DNA from: Marvania coccoides
Taxonomy: Eukaryota > Chlorophyta > Trebouxiophyceae > Chlorellales > Chlorellaceae
Direction: 5' to 3'
DNA: 64,000 bases
NCBI GenBank assembly: GCA_963854735.1
Contig: OY978098.1
Span: 1 to 64,000, forward strand
The notes beneath the pieces were generated by a model. It was not told the DNA's origin, did not search any database, and saw nothing but the letters and a program-made list of their open reading frames with translations. Positions 53,261 to 64,000 of the stretch are shown in pieces. The translations under genes were made by a program, and so were the position numbers. Position 1 is the first letter of the stretch. The number at the start of each line of letters is the position of its first letter.

Positions 53261-55131
53261 TCACCTGTTTTTTTTCGAGCGTTTCGGCGAGTGGTGGGTG
53301 TTTTCTTCATCCCGCTCCCTCTTCCCGCCGTGCCGCTGCTTGCCCCCTCTCTTTCCGCTGCCCCGCCGCCCCTCGCCCCTACTGGCGCTCAGGCTCCTCC
53401 TGAAGTGCGCCCCGCGCTCCCCTCCTCTGCGTCCACCCTCACCATCTTCTCCGTCCGACAAACTCCGCTCCCTACGCCGCTTCTTCTTCTTCCTTCCGCC
53501 GGCGCCCCCGCGGCCACCACTGCCCTCCTTCGCTTCTCTCTCCCGCTGCTCCCCCTCCTCGGCTTCCTCACTGCGCTGCCCCTCCTTTGCGCCCTTCTTC
53601 TTTTTCTTCTTCTCAGGCTTTGCCTCTCCTTCTTCTTCTTCTTCGGTGTTGTCTCCAGGCATGGGGACGGGCTCCCTCAGGAACAGCGTTGGGTCCATGC
53701 GGATGATGCGCTGCAGCAGGGACTCGGTGGGCAGGGAGGGACCCGTCAGGCAGCTGCAGGCGTGGTCAAACGCCGCCCGCACCCTGGATGCGTTGTAGCT
53801 GTTCATTCCGAGGTCGTTTGTGGGGTCGTTGGGGTCCTCAACGCTCAGCAAGTAGGCGCGGTCCTCTTGGAAAAACCCTCGAGACTTCTTGGCGAAAAAT
53901 CCACCGCCGCGGCGGCAGCTCACTCCCACGTACGTGTTGGACAGTGCGCGGCCGTACAGCCTGAAGAAATCCACCAGCAGCGTGCCCAGGTTGGTCTCCA
54001 GCGACCCTGCCATGCTCCCTTTTCCATTCTTCTTCCCGCCCCGCTGCTGCGGCTGCTGCGGTCGCCTGCGGGAAGGGTGGGTCAACAGAAACGCGGCCAC
54101 CATGACCAGCAGCGCGTACGACCCGATTCCCCCCATGTACACCTCGTTGAGCTCCCTCTGCTGCAGAAAAACCTTGATGACCGTGACGAGGGGGCGCATG
54201 GGAGGCAGCTGCTCCATCAACGACCGCACGTTGGCCGCGGCATCAGGGCCGTTGGCAACGTCGAACGACACGTCAAACGCAAACCCCCCTTCCGTCTCCT
54301 CAAACTTGACGATGGGCACGCGTGCCTTGGCAATGACCTGCATTTTGCTGGCGATCTTGCGGCGGGTCAGCGCGTTGGCCAGCGCCTTCAGCCCGCTGGT
54401 GATGTCGGTGCACCCGCTGTTGAGGATGACCGCGTCAATGTCCGAGGTGGGGAGAAAGAGGCCGGTGGCAAATGAGCCAAACACCTCCAGGGTGGCGTCG
54501 GGCCAAATGCTCTGCACCGTGGCCTGAATGCGGTCAACGGCGGCCTGGCGGGAGGCCACCTCAGCTGCGGTGGGCAGCACAAACCGCCCGAACTCGACGA
54601 TTTCTTGGTGGAGGCGCAGCAGCGGGCTGGAGATGCCCCTCACCGCCGGCAGCCAAGGGGCGTGAGGGAGCTCGGGGGGCGGCGCTGCTGCGGTGTTTGC
54701 GGGTGCAGCAGCTCCATCACCGGCGTCGAGAATGCCCAGGGACACGTAGTCGTCCAGCAGCGCAGCAGAGTCGCGGGCGGTGGCAGCCGCAGAGTCGGTG
54801 GGCGCCGCCTGAAAGGGAGTTTGAAGCTTGTAAACGATCAGAAAAAAATCGATTTATATATTTTTTGTGAAACATTGGCGAAAACCGGCCACCTAGTCCC
54901 TAGAATTCGCACCTCGTTGATGTCATCGAATCCTAAAAAGTCTGGGGCTGCATCGCTGTCTTCTCGACCGCCAGCCCCGCCGCTGCGATCCCCGTATTTT
55001 TCTGCATCGATTATGGCGGGTGCAGTGGCCGGGGCGGTTCGACCCAGCACGAAAGGAACAACTTCGTAGCTAAATTGAATTCCGCCGTCTTCCTGGTGCA
55101 CAGGCACCAAGCCACTCCTTCTCTCCATCAT
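53261..55131 (-). CDS. TRF4: TRF4/5-type non-canonical poly(A) polymerase (PAPD5/TENT4 family)
   Basis: Exon 1 (55131 to ~54914) and exon 2 (~54808 to 53261) are joined by a GTGCGA donor. Conserved elements are LPHAPWLPAVRG, LHQEIVEFGRFVLPTAAEV (helix before the catalytic domain), and the nucleotidyltransferase motif VFGSFATGLFLPTSDIDAVI with the DxD metal aspartates. Also present are ARVPIVKFEE with the third Asp in FDVSFDVANG, RPLVTVIKVFLQQRELNEVY, GGIGSYALLVMVAAFLL, NLGTLLVDFFRLYG, and DPNDPTNDLGMNSYNASRVR. TRF4 enzymes add short poly(A) tails to aberrant nuclear RNAs within TRAMP, or stabilise mRNAs in animals. The last ~130 residues are Lys/Arg/Glu/Gly-rich and likely RNA-binding and nuclear-targeting (for example RKKKKRRRERS). 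About 590 residues. Confidence 0.92.
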
Positions 55132-55363
55132 TTAAATTTTTAAAATAAATTCCATGTATGTGCTGCTGTGAAACATTTTATTTATTTATTTTAGAGAACG
55201 GAACTTTTTACTTTTCTTGGCTTGAAACTGCATTGTATAGATATAAAAAAGAGTACGAAGTCGCAACATCAATACAGCGTTATATACACACGGTTTAAAT
55301 TACATTACCCAAGCAAATCTATTTTTTTTTGTGATCAGTTTTGAAATACCAAATATAACAAAA
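55132..55363. promoter_or_regulatory. Divergent promoter region, TRF4/FNTB
   Basis: 232 AT-rich bp between divergent start codons. No defined element is identified. Confidence 0.4.
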
Positions 55364-57053
55364 ATGTGGGACGACGGCATCCAAACCATCACATCTAAAG
55401 ACCAGAGAGATTTGGAGCGTCGCGTGCGGGCGCTGTACGCCTCATTCGTCGAGGACGGGGTTCACGCCGACGGTGACGATGAGCGGCTGGCGCTGCTGCG
55501 CTCCAAACACGCAGACTACTTGCGAGCTGGGCTGGGCGAGCTGCCATCAGGCGCGTCAGTGAAATCTGCATACGCCTTGCTTCTTAGCTGCCCAGCCTCA
55601 CACTTCATTACATGCACTCACGCCCGCAGGCTTTTCATCGCTGGACGCCAGTCGGCCATGGATCTGCTACTGGATTCTTCACTCCCTGGCGCTGCTGGAC
55701 AACCCTCTCCCGCTCACCCCGTCTACCGACTCCGTCGTCGCCTTTCTGGCCGCCTGCCAGCACCCCAGCGGCGGATTCGGAGGGGGACCCTACCAGCTGG
55801 CCCACCTGGCCACCACCTACGCCGCCGTGTCTGCGCTGGTCACCATCGGCAGCGCTGAAGCTCTTGAAGTCGTCCACCGGTCTGCCCTGTTTGACTTTTT
55901 CCTGCGCATGTGCGTGCCTGCGGCAGCTGGCGGCGGCATGACGATGCACGAGGGCGGAGAGGTGGACATTCGGGGGTGCTACTGCGCTCTGGCAGCGTGC
56001 CACATGCTGGGAATGGATACCGCCAAGCTGGCGGAGGCGTGCAGCCTTGAGCGCTACGTCGCCGCCTGCCAGAGCATGGAGGGGGGCATTGGCGGGGAGC
56101 CGTGGAACGAGGCACACGGCGGGTACACGTTCTGCGGCTTTGCCGCGTTGGTGCTGTCTGGCCAAGAGGGCGCGGTTGACGTTGCCCGGTTGGCTGGGTG
56201 GGCGTCGCGGATGCAGGGCCAGGTCGAGGGAGGGTTCATGGGGAGGACGTGCAAGCTGGTGGATGGGTGCTACTCCCTGTGGCAGGGAGGGCTGTTTCCG
56301 CTGCTGCGGGATGCTTTGGGCAGCAAGGCAGCCCGCGCTGGCATCGATTTGGGTGGAGTGTTTGCTTTTGAGAGGAGTAGCAGCAGTGGTGGAGCAGCCC
56401 AAAGGGAGTGGTCCACGCCAGAATTTGCAGCTGCCGTGGATGCTGCTTTGGAAGAAGCTGTCGGCATTGACGGCGAGCTTGAGGCGCTGCGTGGCCTTGC
56501 AGCAACGCAATCACCAGCGGTTGTTGCTGCCCGCATAGTCGCCGATGCCCAGACGAAGCTGGACGCCGCCATTGAGAACTCGCTGCAGGCGGAGGAAGAG
56601 TACAAAGCCGCGGTATCGCAGCGCAACGAGTCTGCAGAGACGCTGAAGCGCAGCGCCCTGGCGACGCTGCAGCAGGCTGCGGATGCGCAAGAGGCACTGC
56701 AGAGGGCGCAGGAGGACGCAGATTCGGTGGCATGCAGCGCAATAGAGCTGGTGAACGACGCATGTTCTGAAAATGACGAGCGGGCTCTTCTTTTGTACGA
56801 CCCTCTGGCGCTGCAGCTGTGGCTGCTGGCGTGCTGCCAGGTGCCGCTCAAGGGCGGGCTGCGGGACAAACCAGGCAAAACCTCTGATTTTTACCACACC
56901 TGCTACTGTTTGAGCGGGCTGGCTTCGGCGCAGCAGGCAAGCGGCGCTGTGCTGGGCGGTGAGAGAAACCGCCTCCCACAGACCGACCCTCTGTGCAATG
57001 TTATTGCCGACAAGCTGCTGGCTGCCAGGCAGCATTTTGGCGCGGTTGTTTGA
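55364..57053 (+). CDS. FNTB: Protein farnesyltransferase beta subunit
   Basis: Exons 55364-55550 and 55630-57053 give 536 residues, joined through a GC-AG intron (CATCAG|GCGCGT) that restores GFSSLDASRPWICYWILHSL. The alpha-alpha barrel motifs are present: CQHPSGGFGGGPYQLAHLAT, MHEGGEVDIRGCYCALA, GGIGGEPWNEAHGGYTFCGF, and QVEGGFMGRTCKLVDGCYSL with the zinc ligands Asp and Cys. GGLRDKPGKTSDFYHTCYCL carries the zinc-ligand His. The DKPGK...DFYHTCY block is specific to farnesyl- rather than geranylgeranyltransferase I. It transfers farnesyl to CaaX cysteines with an alpha subunit not in this window. About 145 residues (roughly 300-445), including an Ala/Glu-rich coiled coil, are inserted compared with human FNTB (437 residues). 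Confidence 0.93.
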
Positions 57054-57305
57054 AGATGAGTGGAGTGGCGTGGAGTGGTGTTGTGTTACATGAGGCTGAT
57101 TGTTGGGGGAAAATGGGTTTAGAAACGATATCAGAACGAAATACTGTCAAGTCTTAGCAAAGAGAGAGAAAGAAAGCGTACTTGCAAACAGAATAAACGT
57201 GATGCGGGTGATTGATGGTAGGAACATGGGTGAGGAAAAAAATGGGAGAGAAAGATGGTTTTGGGAAAATTGGAGTTATTAGTTTAGTGACAAGCGGTGC
57301 TGCGT
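57054..57305. other. Convergent 3' region
   Basis: 252 bp between FNTB and the EXS gene. No feature is recognised. Confidence 0.45.
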
Positions 57306-59294
57306 TTAGGAAAAAGAAGGAGGTCTGAGCTGCCCGTGCGGGGGAGGAGGGAGGTCAAGCTCGTCCCCCTCCCCGCCCATGTCAAATTCCCCCTTGTCCA
57401 TCTCGCTCTCCACCATGGCCACTTGTGCCCCAGCCGGCGGAATTGCCGGCACCAGCTGCCCCAGCTCAGGCTTTGCGGCCTGGATCTTCCTCAGCTCTAC
57501 CTCCACCCTGACGAATATCCACTGGAACCGCCGCACCGCCTCCGCCAGCACGATGATGAGGACGGTGGAGTGGTTGCGCCGCAGGTGGGGTGAAAGCTTG
57601 TAGGTCCAGGACAGGCGCAGCACCAGGTTGGACACCATGAGGTAGAAGTAGAACACACGGGGGTACTGCAGGTTGGTGGGAAGCACCGGCTTTGGGAACA
57701 GCGTCCTCTGGGCGCCTGCGTTTTCTTACGGAAAAAAATATTCACAGTAAATAAACAACAGTACAAAGAACAATAGATAATTTTGCAGATATGCTGTTGC
57801 ACGGGCCAAAGAGAAGCAAATTCGCCAATTAACTCACGCATCTGCGAGAAGAACGACACCTCCCAGTCTCGCTCAAAGTCCCAAAAGCACGAAAACGTAG
57901 AGTTGAGCAACGCAGCAGCCAGCCACAGCGGCTTGAAGAAGCCCCGCCACGCCTCCTGGCTGACGTGGTACTTGATGGCCGACAGCGCGATGACGGGAAA
58001 GGCTGTGAAGTACTTCATGGCGTTCCATAGCTGCGGCTTGGCGCCGGTGTCGGCATGCACCCGCAGGCACTGCGCCAGCCGCCACATGTAGGGCAGCGCC
58101 AGCCCCGCAGGGATGACCCAGGACGCGTCCCCGCACACGTTTGCAGCTGGCTCCATGACAGGTCCTGACGCCATGACGCACACAGCGCGCTCAACGTCGG
58201 AGATGGCCTTGGCCAGCGACGTGAGGATATCTGCCAGCAGGAAGTCGGCCCAGGACACCCCTCTGATGGGGGTGACGACGCGCCATGCAGTGGTGGCAAA
58301 GAAGCGGCGGGTTTCCTGGAAAGAGGGAGAGAAAGAACCACGATTGCGATTGTATCGTAATGCTACAAAAATCAGGTGGAAATGGGCGTTGGTATACTCT
58401 AAATAACGAAAATACGTATGCCGCTTGCCTGGTAAAAGACAGCCGCTGGGAAGAGGAGGATGGCCAGCATGGCAGCGTAGATGAGGGGCGGCTGGATGGC
58501 TGCAGTCTCGGTGACGCCTTGGACGCAGTAGAACAGAAAAGCGGACGCAGAGGTCATCACCACCACGCTCAACATGTTGGCGATCTGCGAGAGTAAAATT
58601 TAACAAATAAACAGGTAAGAGGGACGGGATAAAAAAAGCAAAGTAAAAAATCCCGGAACTCACGTAGAATATCGAGGAGCTGGGCAAGAGGTAGCGCTGG
58701 TCTTCCGCGCTGAAGCAAATGTCGTAGCGCACCCCCAGCTGTTCAAAGTACCTCACGTTGAGGCCCCACAGCCACAGCATCACGAGGAATGGCGCAAAGG
58801 GCTGGTAGTAGAGGTAAAACAGCTCCACGTGCTTGGTGGCGGTCACCATCAGCAGGCGGTGCAGCAGCAGCGCCAGCAAGACGTTGACCACGGCCAGAAC
58901 GGTGTGTCGGATGGACCATTGGGGCCCGAGAGCGACAGAGGCGACATGGGCTAGGGAGTGGGAAAAGGACTGGGAGTGGGGGAGGTGGACGCTGCTGTGC
59001 TTTGAGTGGTGGCCACGGCCACTGCTGCAAGGCAGGCAAGCAGAAAAAACATGAGAACATGTGGTTAAAGAGCGGTGAGAGGGCGGTGACGGAACGGCAG
59101 AGCTGAGTATTAAGTCGCCCTCCTCCTACCTTGAGTCCGTCATTCCCGACGATGTGCGTTCTAAGCTGCTCCCTCCAAAGTCTGGTAAGGCATGGGGGTG
59201 CTGCCGGCTGCGTGCTGCTGGGTGGACGGGGCTGCGAACTAAAATCTGCGTGGTCGCCGAATCCGCTTCGACCCTGCAGTGGTTGGACAACCAT
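57306..59294 (-). CDS. EXS-domain multi-pass membrane protein (Erd1/XPR1-PHO1 superfamily)
   Basis: Five or six exons. Membrane segments include VVNVLLALLLHRLLM and FLVMLWLWGLNVRYF. The EXS signature follows: FFATTAWRVVTPIRGVSWAD, FLLADILTSLAKAISDVERA, LPYMWRLAQCLRVHADTG, LWNAMKYFTAFPVIALSAIK, FYFYLMVSNLVLRLSWTYKL and LAEAVRRFQWIFVRVEVE. These match EXS of XPR1/PHO1 (phosphate export) and yeast Erd1 (Golgi protein retention). No N-terminal SPX domain is seen, so the Erd1-like type is favoured. The start at 59294 (MVVQPLQGRSGF) is uncertain; an in-frame ATG at 59384 is possible. The C-terminal tail is polar and Pro-rich. Confidence 0.75.
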
Positions 59295-59841
59295 GTTGGT
59301 TGATCTGTGTGACTGACGCCAAAAATGGGCTATATTCAACAGTGAACACAGCCAAGGCCCAAAGATTGCACCTTTTATTGTCAATGTGAGCGTGGTGCTT
59401 GCTGCGGCTCATTTGGGGCACACTCCAAACTCCTGGCCGCGTGTGCGCGAGAAAAGTGTGCGCCTCCAGGGTTGACTACGAACTTTTTTGAACAAATGAA
59501 GATCACGCATTAAAAAGTCTTAACCACCCTCGGACGTGCACCCTGGCGCCTCTCGACAATGTTGCGCGGATCAGATGCACATCGCGCCGATAAATTTACT
59601 GCTAATTGCACGTGTCCTATTTTAAAAATAAAAAAAAGCGGGAAGAGGCGAGTTTTTGCTGCTTTCCCTTCGCCGCGTGCTACTCTCGTGGTTATTGTCC
59701 ACGCTATTTCAGCTGTTGTTGTAAAGCCCATCCAGATCTCGGACCAAGGCCAGTGGAGACCTTTCATAGATAAATTCAATGTTGCAGTTTAAAACAAAAC
59801 TATTTTTTTGAAGCAATATATTCCGAGTGGTACACCGCACC
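59295..59841. other. Divergent intergenic region, about 0.55 kb
   Basis: Holds the promoters of the EXS gene and the tomosyn-like gene. Open frames (for example 59559-59792) show no protein-like features. Confidence 0.45.
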
Positions 59842-62800
59842 ATGTCCGCCAAAGAATCCAGGTTCTTCGCCGGCACGCGGCTGGCGCGGAAGCTCACGCA
59901 CTCCGTGTCCCGTGTCAGACCCGATTCCCCATCTTTCCCCCAAGACGTCCTCTCTCAGAGCGGCCTGGACCTGCAGTTCCTGCAGCACATTGGGTTTCCA
60001 GAGTCGGCCGATGGCGTCGCTTACGAGCCGGTGCAGAAGCTCCTGGCGGTGAGCACAGGGCTTGTTTTCATTCACTTTTGTCACCACCGCCCCCCTCTCT
60101 GCTGATATCTCTGTTCAAACGCAAACCCCGCAGGTGTCGACGTCTGATGGCAGGGTGAAGCTCATTGGAAAGCACGGCGTGGAGGCCACCCTCCTGAGCG
60201 ACTCTGCATCCCCCACAAAGTACCTGGGGTTCCTCCGCCACAGGGGCGCCATCCTGAGGGTCACAGAGGCGAGTGCGCTTGTTTTTTTAAAGATATTGGG
60301 TCTGATTTTGATCTGTCGACGCCATCAACTAATTCGCGAATTTTCCTTCGCTCGCTTGCCTGCAGAACGGCACTGTGCAGCTGTTCAGCGTTCCCGGACG
60401 CCGCCTGCTCTCCAGCGTACGCCTGGACGACGGCGACTCTGTGAACGATGTGGCCGTGGTTCCTGGCGTTCCCTACGTCATTTTGGGCTGCCAGAGTGGC
60501 AACTGCAGGGTTGTGTTGGTGTCCAGTAGGACTGGAACGTCTGGTGGGGGCATCGATGGAGGGGTGGACCCGGCAGCAGGGCTGGCCATACAACCCTACC
60601 AGAGTGCGTTTATAACGGCATATTGTAGTATTTACGTTTCAAGCCAATCACTGCAACTGAAGGCACTGTTGAATCATCTGCTGACCAATTTTCGCTCTAC
60701 GCTACAGTTCTGGGCGAGGACCTGGATGCCTCTGGTGGCGTGGTGGCCGTTACTGTCACCCGCAACGGCGACCGCCCCCTGGCCCTGGTGGTGCACCTCA
60801 ACTCTGGGGCAGCTGTGTGGGACATACGGTGAGTGATCGGTTTAATTATACACAAGTTTAGTAGCAATTGTTGCATTTCTTATGAAGGGTATCACCCGCC
60901 CACCACATATTTACCACCTTTCTATCCTCATCTTTCTATTTAATTTATCATCGTCGCAGCGCTGAGCGCGTCGTCTCCTCCGCACCCGACGCTGAGGACG
61001 ACCCGTCCAAGCCGACGTGCGCGTGCTGGGTGGGTGACCGCTCCAACTGCTTCGCCGTGGGGTACGACGACGGCTCTGTGCTGGTGTTTGGCGTCCCAGC
61101 CACAGCCCTCAAAGCCAACCTCGCCAAAGTCACGGCCTCGCAGGACGCGGTGCTGGTCATGTCGCTGAGAGTGGCGCCCGAGGGGACCGCTGCTGCCCCC
61201 GTGCGCAGCCTGACCTTCCTTCAGGGCGGCCCTGGCACCCCTGGGGGCGAGGACTGCCTGATGGTGTGCGGTGGCCAGGCCGAGGCAGATCCCGACATGC
61301 TGACCATGCTGCCGCTGGACCCAGAAGAGGGCATTGCCCCGCGCACGCTGCCTTGGTTCGGCACGCTCAAGGCGCACGCGCTGATGCCCCGCGTGTGTGG
61401 CGCAGAGGGCGCAGAGGGCGGTGGAGACGAGCTGGACGCGCTGATGACGCTGACGGAAGGAGGACAACTGGTGGTGCACGACCTTCGGGAGTGGCACCCC
61501 TACCCGCTGACCCTCCCCCTGCAAGAGCTCCCTCCGGTGACCGCCTGCAAGTTTGTTCCAGCGCTCAGCGAGAAGCAGGCGGAGGCGCTGACGGCGGAGC
61601 ACGCAGGCGGGGTGCAGCACGCGCTCACCCTGAAGGCACTGTGCGAGGTGGCGGTGGCGGCCAAGGCCGGTCGCGGTGGCAGCGGTGGCGGCATTGGTTC
61701 TGGCGAGTGGCCCTTCTGTGGTGGGCAGCCAGCTGCGTGCGACCCTGAATCCGTGGGCGCTGGGTGCCACCCGAGCGCCCTGCTGCTGACGGGTCACAGA
61801 GACGGCCGTGTGCGCGTGTGGAACGTTGTTGCTCAGGTCCCCGTCCTGTTGGCCACGCTGCCAGCGTCAAAGGCGGTGGGGCGGGAAAGGCTGCGCGCGG
61901 TGACGACGCTGGACGCCTGCCCCGCCTCTGGCCTGTTGGCGGTGGGCCACGCTGGCGGCGACGTTCGCGTGTTTCAATTTTCCAACAAAGCGATGTCGGT
62001 ACGGCTGGCGTCCCTGGATGAGTCGCTGGTGCCCTACGACGCGGAGCTGCCGCAGCCAGCGGGTTTCCAGTACGTGCTCAAATACAGCACCCACAGCGCA
62101 GACGTCACGTCGCTGTGCCTGGCGTCTCGTCTGCGGCTGCTGGCGGTGGGCGATGCTGCTGGGGGTGCCTCTGCGGTGGACCTCACCGCGCCCCAGCGTC
62201 TGTTCCAGGGAGTGCCGGTGGCGGGGCAGGCGGTTGCCAAGCTGGCGGTGGGACCGTGCGCCACGGCCGCGCAGGGGGAGCCTTCCAGCGAGCCCCAGAT
62301 CGGCATGCGCGACGAGTGAGTACAGAACACTTTTCTTTCTTTCTTTCTTTTTCTCCATTGATGTTACAATAATTACAAAATAGACATTTTATTCGCAACA
62401 CCACGTGCCATTCCCACCTGTGCAGCATCTACCTGTTTGTTGCCTCTGAGAACTCTGTGTTGACCATGGTGGCGCTGGCAACGGGGCAGCCAGTGGCACG
62501 CAGCCTGCACCCCAAAAACGCCTCACGCCCCCTGGATCTGGCGCTTCTGGACGGCCACGGCGTGCCGCTTCTGTCCCCCATGGGCTCGGTGGTGCTGCCT
62601 TGGGCTGACAACAATGCCGCCACCGCTGCTCAGCGCAGGAAGGCCTGGATGACCACCGCGCGCTCAGAAACCTCGGGCAGGAGGCTGGCCAGCGCTGTGC
62701 CCGACCACCTGTCGCAAGGCCCAGCGATGTCGCAGTCCACCGCTGACAGTCCTGAGCCGACGCCAGGAGCAGCGGTGGTGGAGGTCCGGTCGCTGCCCTC

Positions 62801-64000
62801 CGACGAGGACGAAGACCTGGACGCTGAGCTGCAAGCTGCTGCCGCAGAGGTGGAGGCGCAGGACGGCGACAAGCCCTCCAGAGCGTCTCGCTTTGGGTCT
62901 CTGTTCAAGCGGCGCAACAGCCCAGGGGTGGACGCAAAGGCGGCAAGGCAGCAGGGGGGCGCTACCACCAGCCGCGCCGGGTCCTTTACAGCCGCTGCTG
63001 GCCCCAGCGGCTCCTTCACTGGGCCATCGACGTCGCAGATGGGAGCAGCAGGGCAGCTGCCCGACACGCCAGCCAGCAGCGTGTTCTCCACCTCTCCCTC
63101 GCCCGTACCCAGAAATTACATCGCTGCGGATGCGCCTCCCAGGGGCTACGACGACACCGCTCTGACTGCCTCTGCACAGCTCGGACTCACTCCTGGTGGC
63201 GATGCCGAAGAGGACGATGTTGATTTCATGGCGGAAGATTGTGAGACAGAGACGATGCGGCCGAACGACGATGCCGCCGGGAGGTCTAAAGATGACTTTG
63301 GCGTGGACACGGCTGCAGACCTGTGGGGCCCCCAGCGGCTGGCGGCCACGCCAGAGGTGACAGGATTTTTGGCGCAGGCGCAGGAGGCCGACTGCGACTA
63401 CCCCTTTGTGGACTGTGGCCTGAGCGGCGACGCGCCCCCCGCCGCGGAGTACGTCCTGATGGCCACCGCAGACTACCTGCGCGTTTACAGTGCTGAGAGC
63501 GTGCGCCTGGGCGACCGCTCTACAGACCGCAAGGCAAAGCTGGACCCGCCTGCTGCGTTTGCCGGAGTTTTTCTGTCGGAGGCAGGGCCAGGGGTGGCGT
63601 GCGTGTCTCGCGGCGCAGACAGCGTGCTCACCGTGCACAGCGTGCCCAACCTGGCGCCCCTCATGAGGACCGGCTTTTCCTGCGACCTGGGCTTCCCTTG
63701 GAGCATAGCTGCCGATGCAGATGAAGGCAGCAGCAGCAATGCGCCTCCCCCCGCTGCAGCGTGCTCCTACGACGGCCAGCTGCTGCTAACTGCGCCTGGC
63801 AACGAGCTTGTGAGGGTGGGGCTGGTCAAGGACGCAATGTGCCCACCTGGAGCTGCCTCCACCTTTGATTGGGGGCTCGCCAAAGCAGCGAGGGCTGCTT
63901 CTGTCAAGGCACCGCTGCCTGAGACAGCAGGGGCAGCTGCCAGATTGGCGGGGGTGGCAGAAGAGCCGGCGGTGGCCTCTCCTGACGTGGCCTCCCCCTC
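59842..64000 (+). CDS. Tomosyn/lethal giant larvae (Lgl)-family WD40 protein, partial (runs off window)
   Basis: The start at 59842 gives a basic leader (MSAKESRFFAGTRLARKLTH) and then FLQHIGFPESADGVAYEPVQ, which matches the N-terminus of tomosyn/Sro7/Lgl (a GIP.. then LAYDP-like stretch). WD40-type beta-propeller repeats follow (LLAVSTSDGRVKLIGKHG, ILRVTENGTVQLFSVPGRRL, LLTGHRDGRVRVWNVVAQVP, GLLAVGHAGGDVRVFQF, LLAVGDAAGGASAVDL, YLFVASENSVLTMVALATGQ). A long acidic and Ser-rich insertion lies near 62800-63250. Six or more exons; intron 2 uses a GC donor (CACAGAG|GCGAGT at 60269). Still open at the window end, so the SNARE-like tail of tomosyns cannot be checked. Family members regulate SNARE-dependent exocytosis. 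Confidence 0.82.

Noticed and set aside
53105..54475. 456-codon plus-strand frame over TRF4
   Set aside because: Antisense of the Lys/Arg/Glu-rich tail and catalytic exon; low-complexity Leu/Pro/Ser composition with no domain.

Overview
This window is the left end of a nuclear eukaryotic chromosome. It opens with about 395 bp of (CCCTAAA)n, the C-strand of the TTTAGGG telomere repeat. Exons are GC-rich, while introns and spacers are AT-rich and often run into homopolymers. Several proteins are of plant type: an OSB organellar single-strand DNA-binding protein with its PDF motif, a SIP-type aquaporin, a phytol kinase-like protein, a fasciclin-like GPI protein, and an FAD synthase with plant-like domain order. 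Together with the telomere repeat these point to a unicellular green-lineage alga. No species can be named from the sequence.

Layout. (1) 1-13.9 kb is the subtelomere. It holds the telomere, two large divergently transcribed multi-exon genes with no recognisable full-length homologue (a putative secreted protein at 910-5697 and an acidic protein with a small GATA-like zinc-ribbon exon at 5805-10368), a six-copy 306-bp satellite array, and a 524-bp tandem duplication. (2) 13.9-32 kb is a dense housekeeping zone: VWA protein, CNOT11, SIP aquaporin, Rab11/RabA GTPase, FAD synthase, glucosidase II beta, ASH2, SfsA-like protein, VOC/glyoxalase protein, UMP-CMP kinase, phytol kinase-like protein and proline iminopeptidase. 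(3) 32-51 kb carries three fasciclin (FAS1) genes, one of which is a receptor-like kinase, together with TMA7/DMAC1, an MFS transporter, SMYD, plastid transaldolase, OSB and an SLC10A7-like transporter. (4) 51-64 kb carries a membrane-anchored flavin amine oxidase, a TRF4-type poly(A) polymerase, farnesyltransferase beta, an EXS-domain protein and a tomosyn/Lgl protein that runs off the window.

The genes do not form one pathway. Some functional themes recur. Secretory-pathway genes are Rab11, glucosidase II beta, tomosyn, the EXS/Erd1-like protein and the SIP aquaporin with a KKND tail. RNA and chromatin genes are CNOT11, TRF4, ASH2 and SMYD. Cell-surface genes are the FAS1 proteins.

Main points of interest: a FAS1-ectodomain receptor-like kinase whose ectodomain is nearly identical to a soluble GPI-type FAS1 protein 13 kb away in inverted orientation; a TMA7 gene whose stop codon overlaps the start of a DMAC1-like gene (ATGA), suggesting a dicistronic mRNA; about ten inferred GC-AG introns; and the GATA-like zinc-ribbon exon. 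All gene structures were inferred by eye from reading frames, splice consensus, phase and family similarity. Coordinates of internal exon edges may be off by a base.
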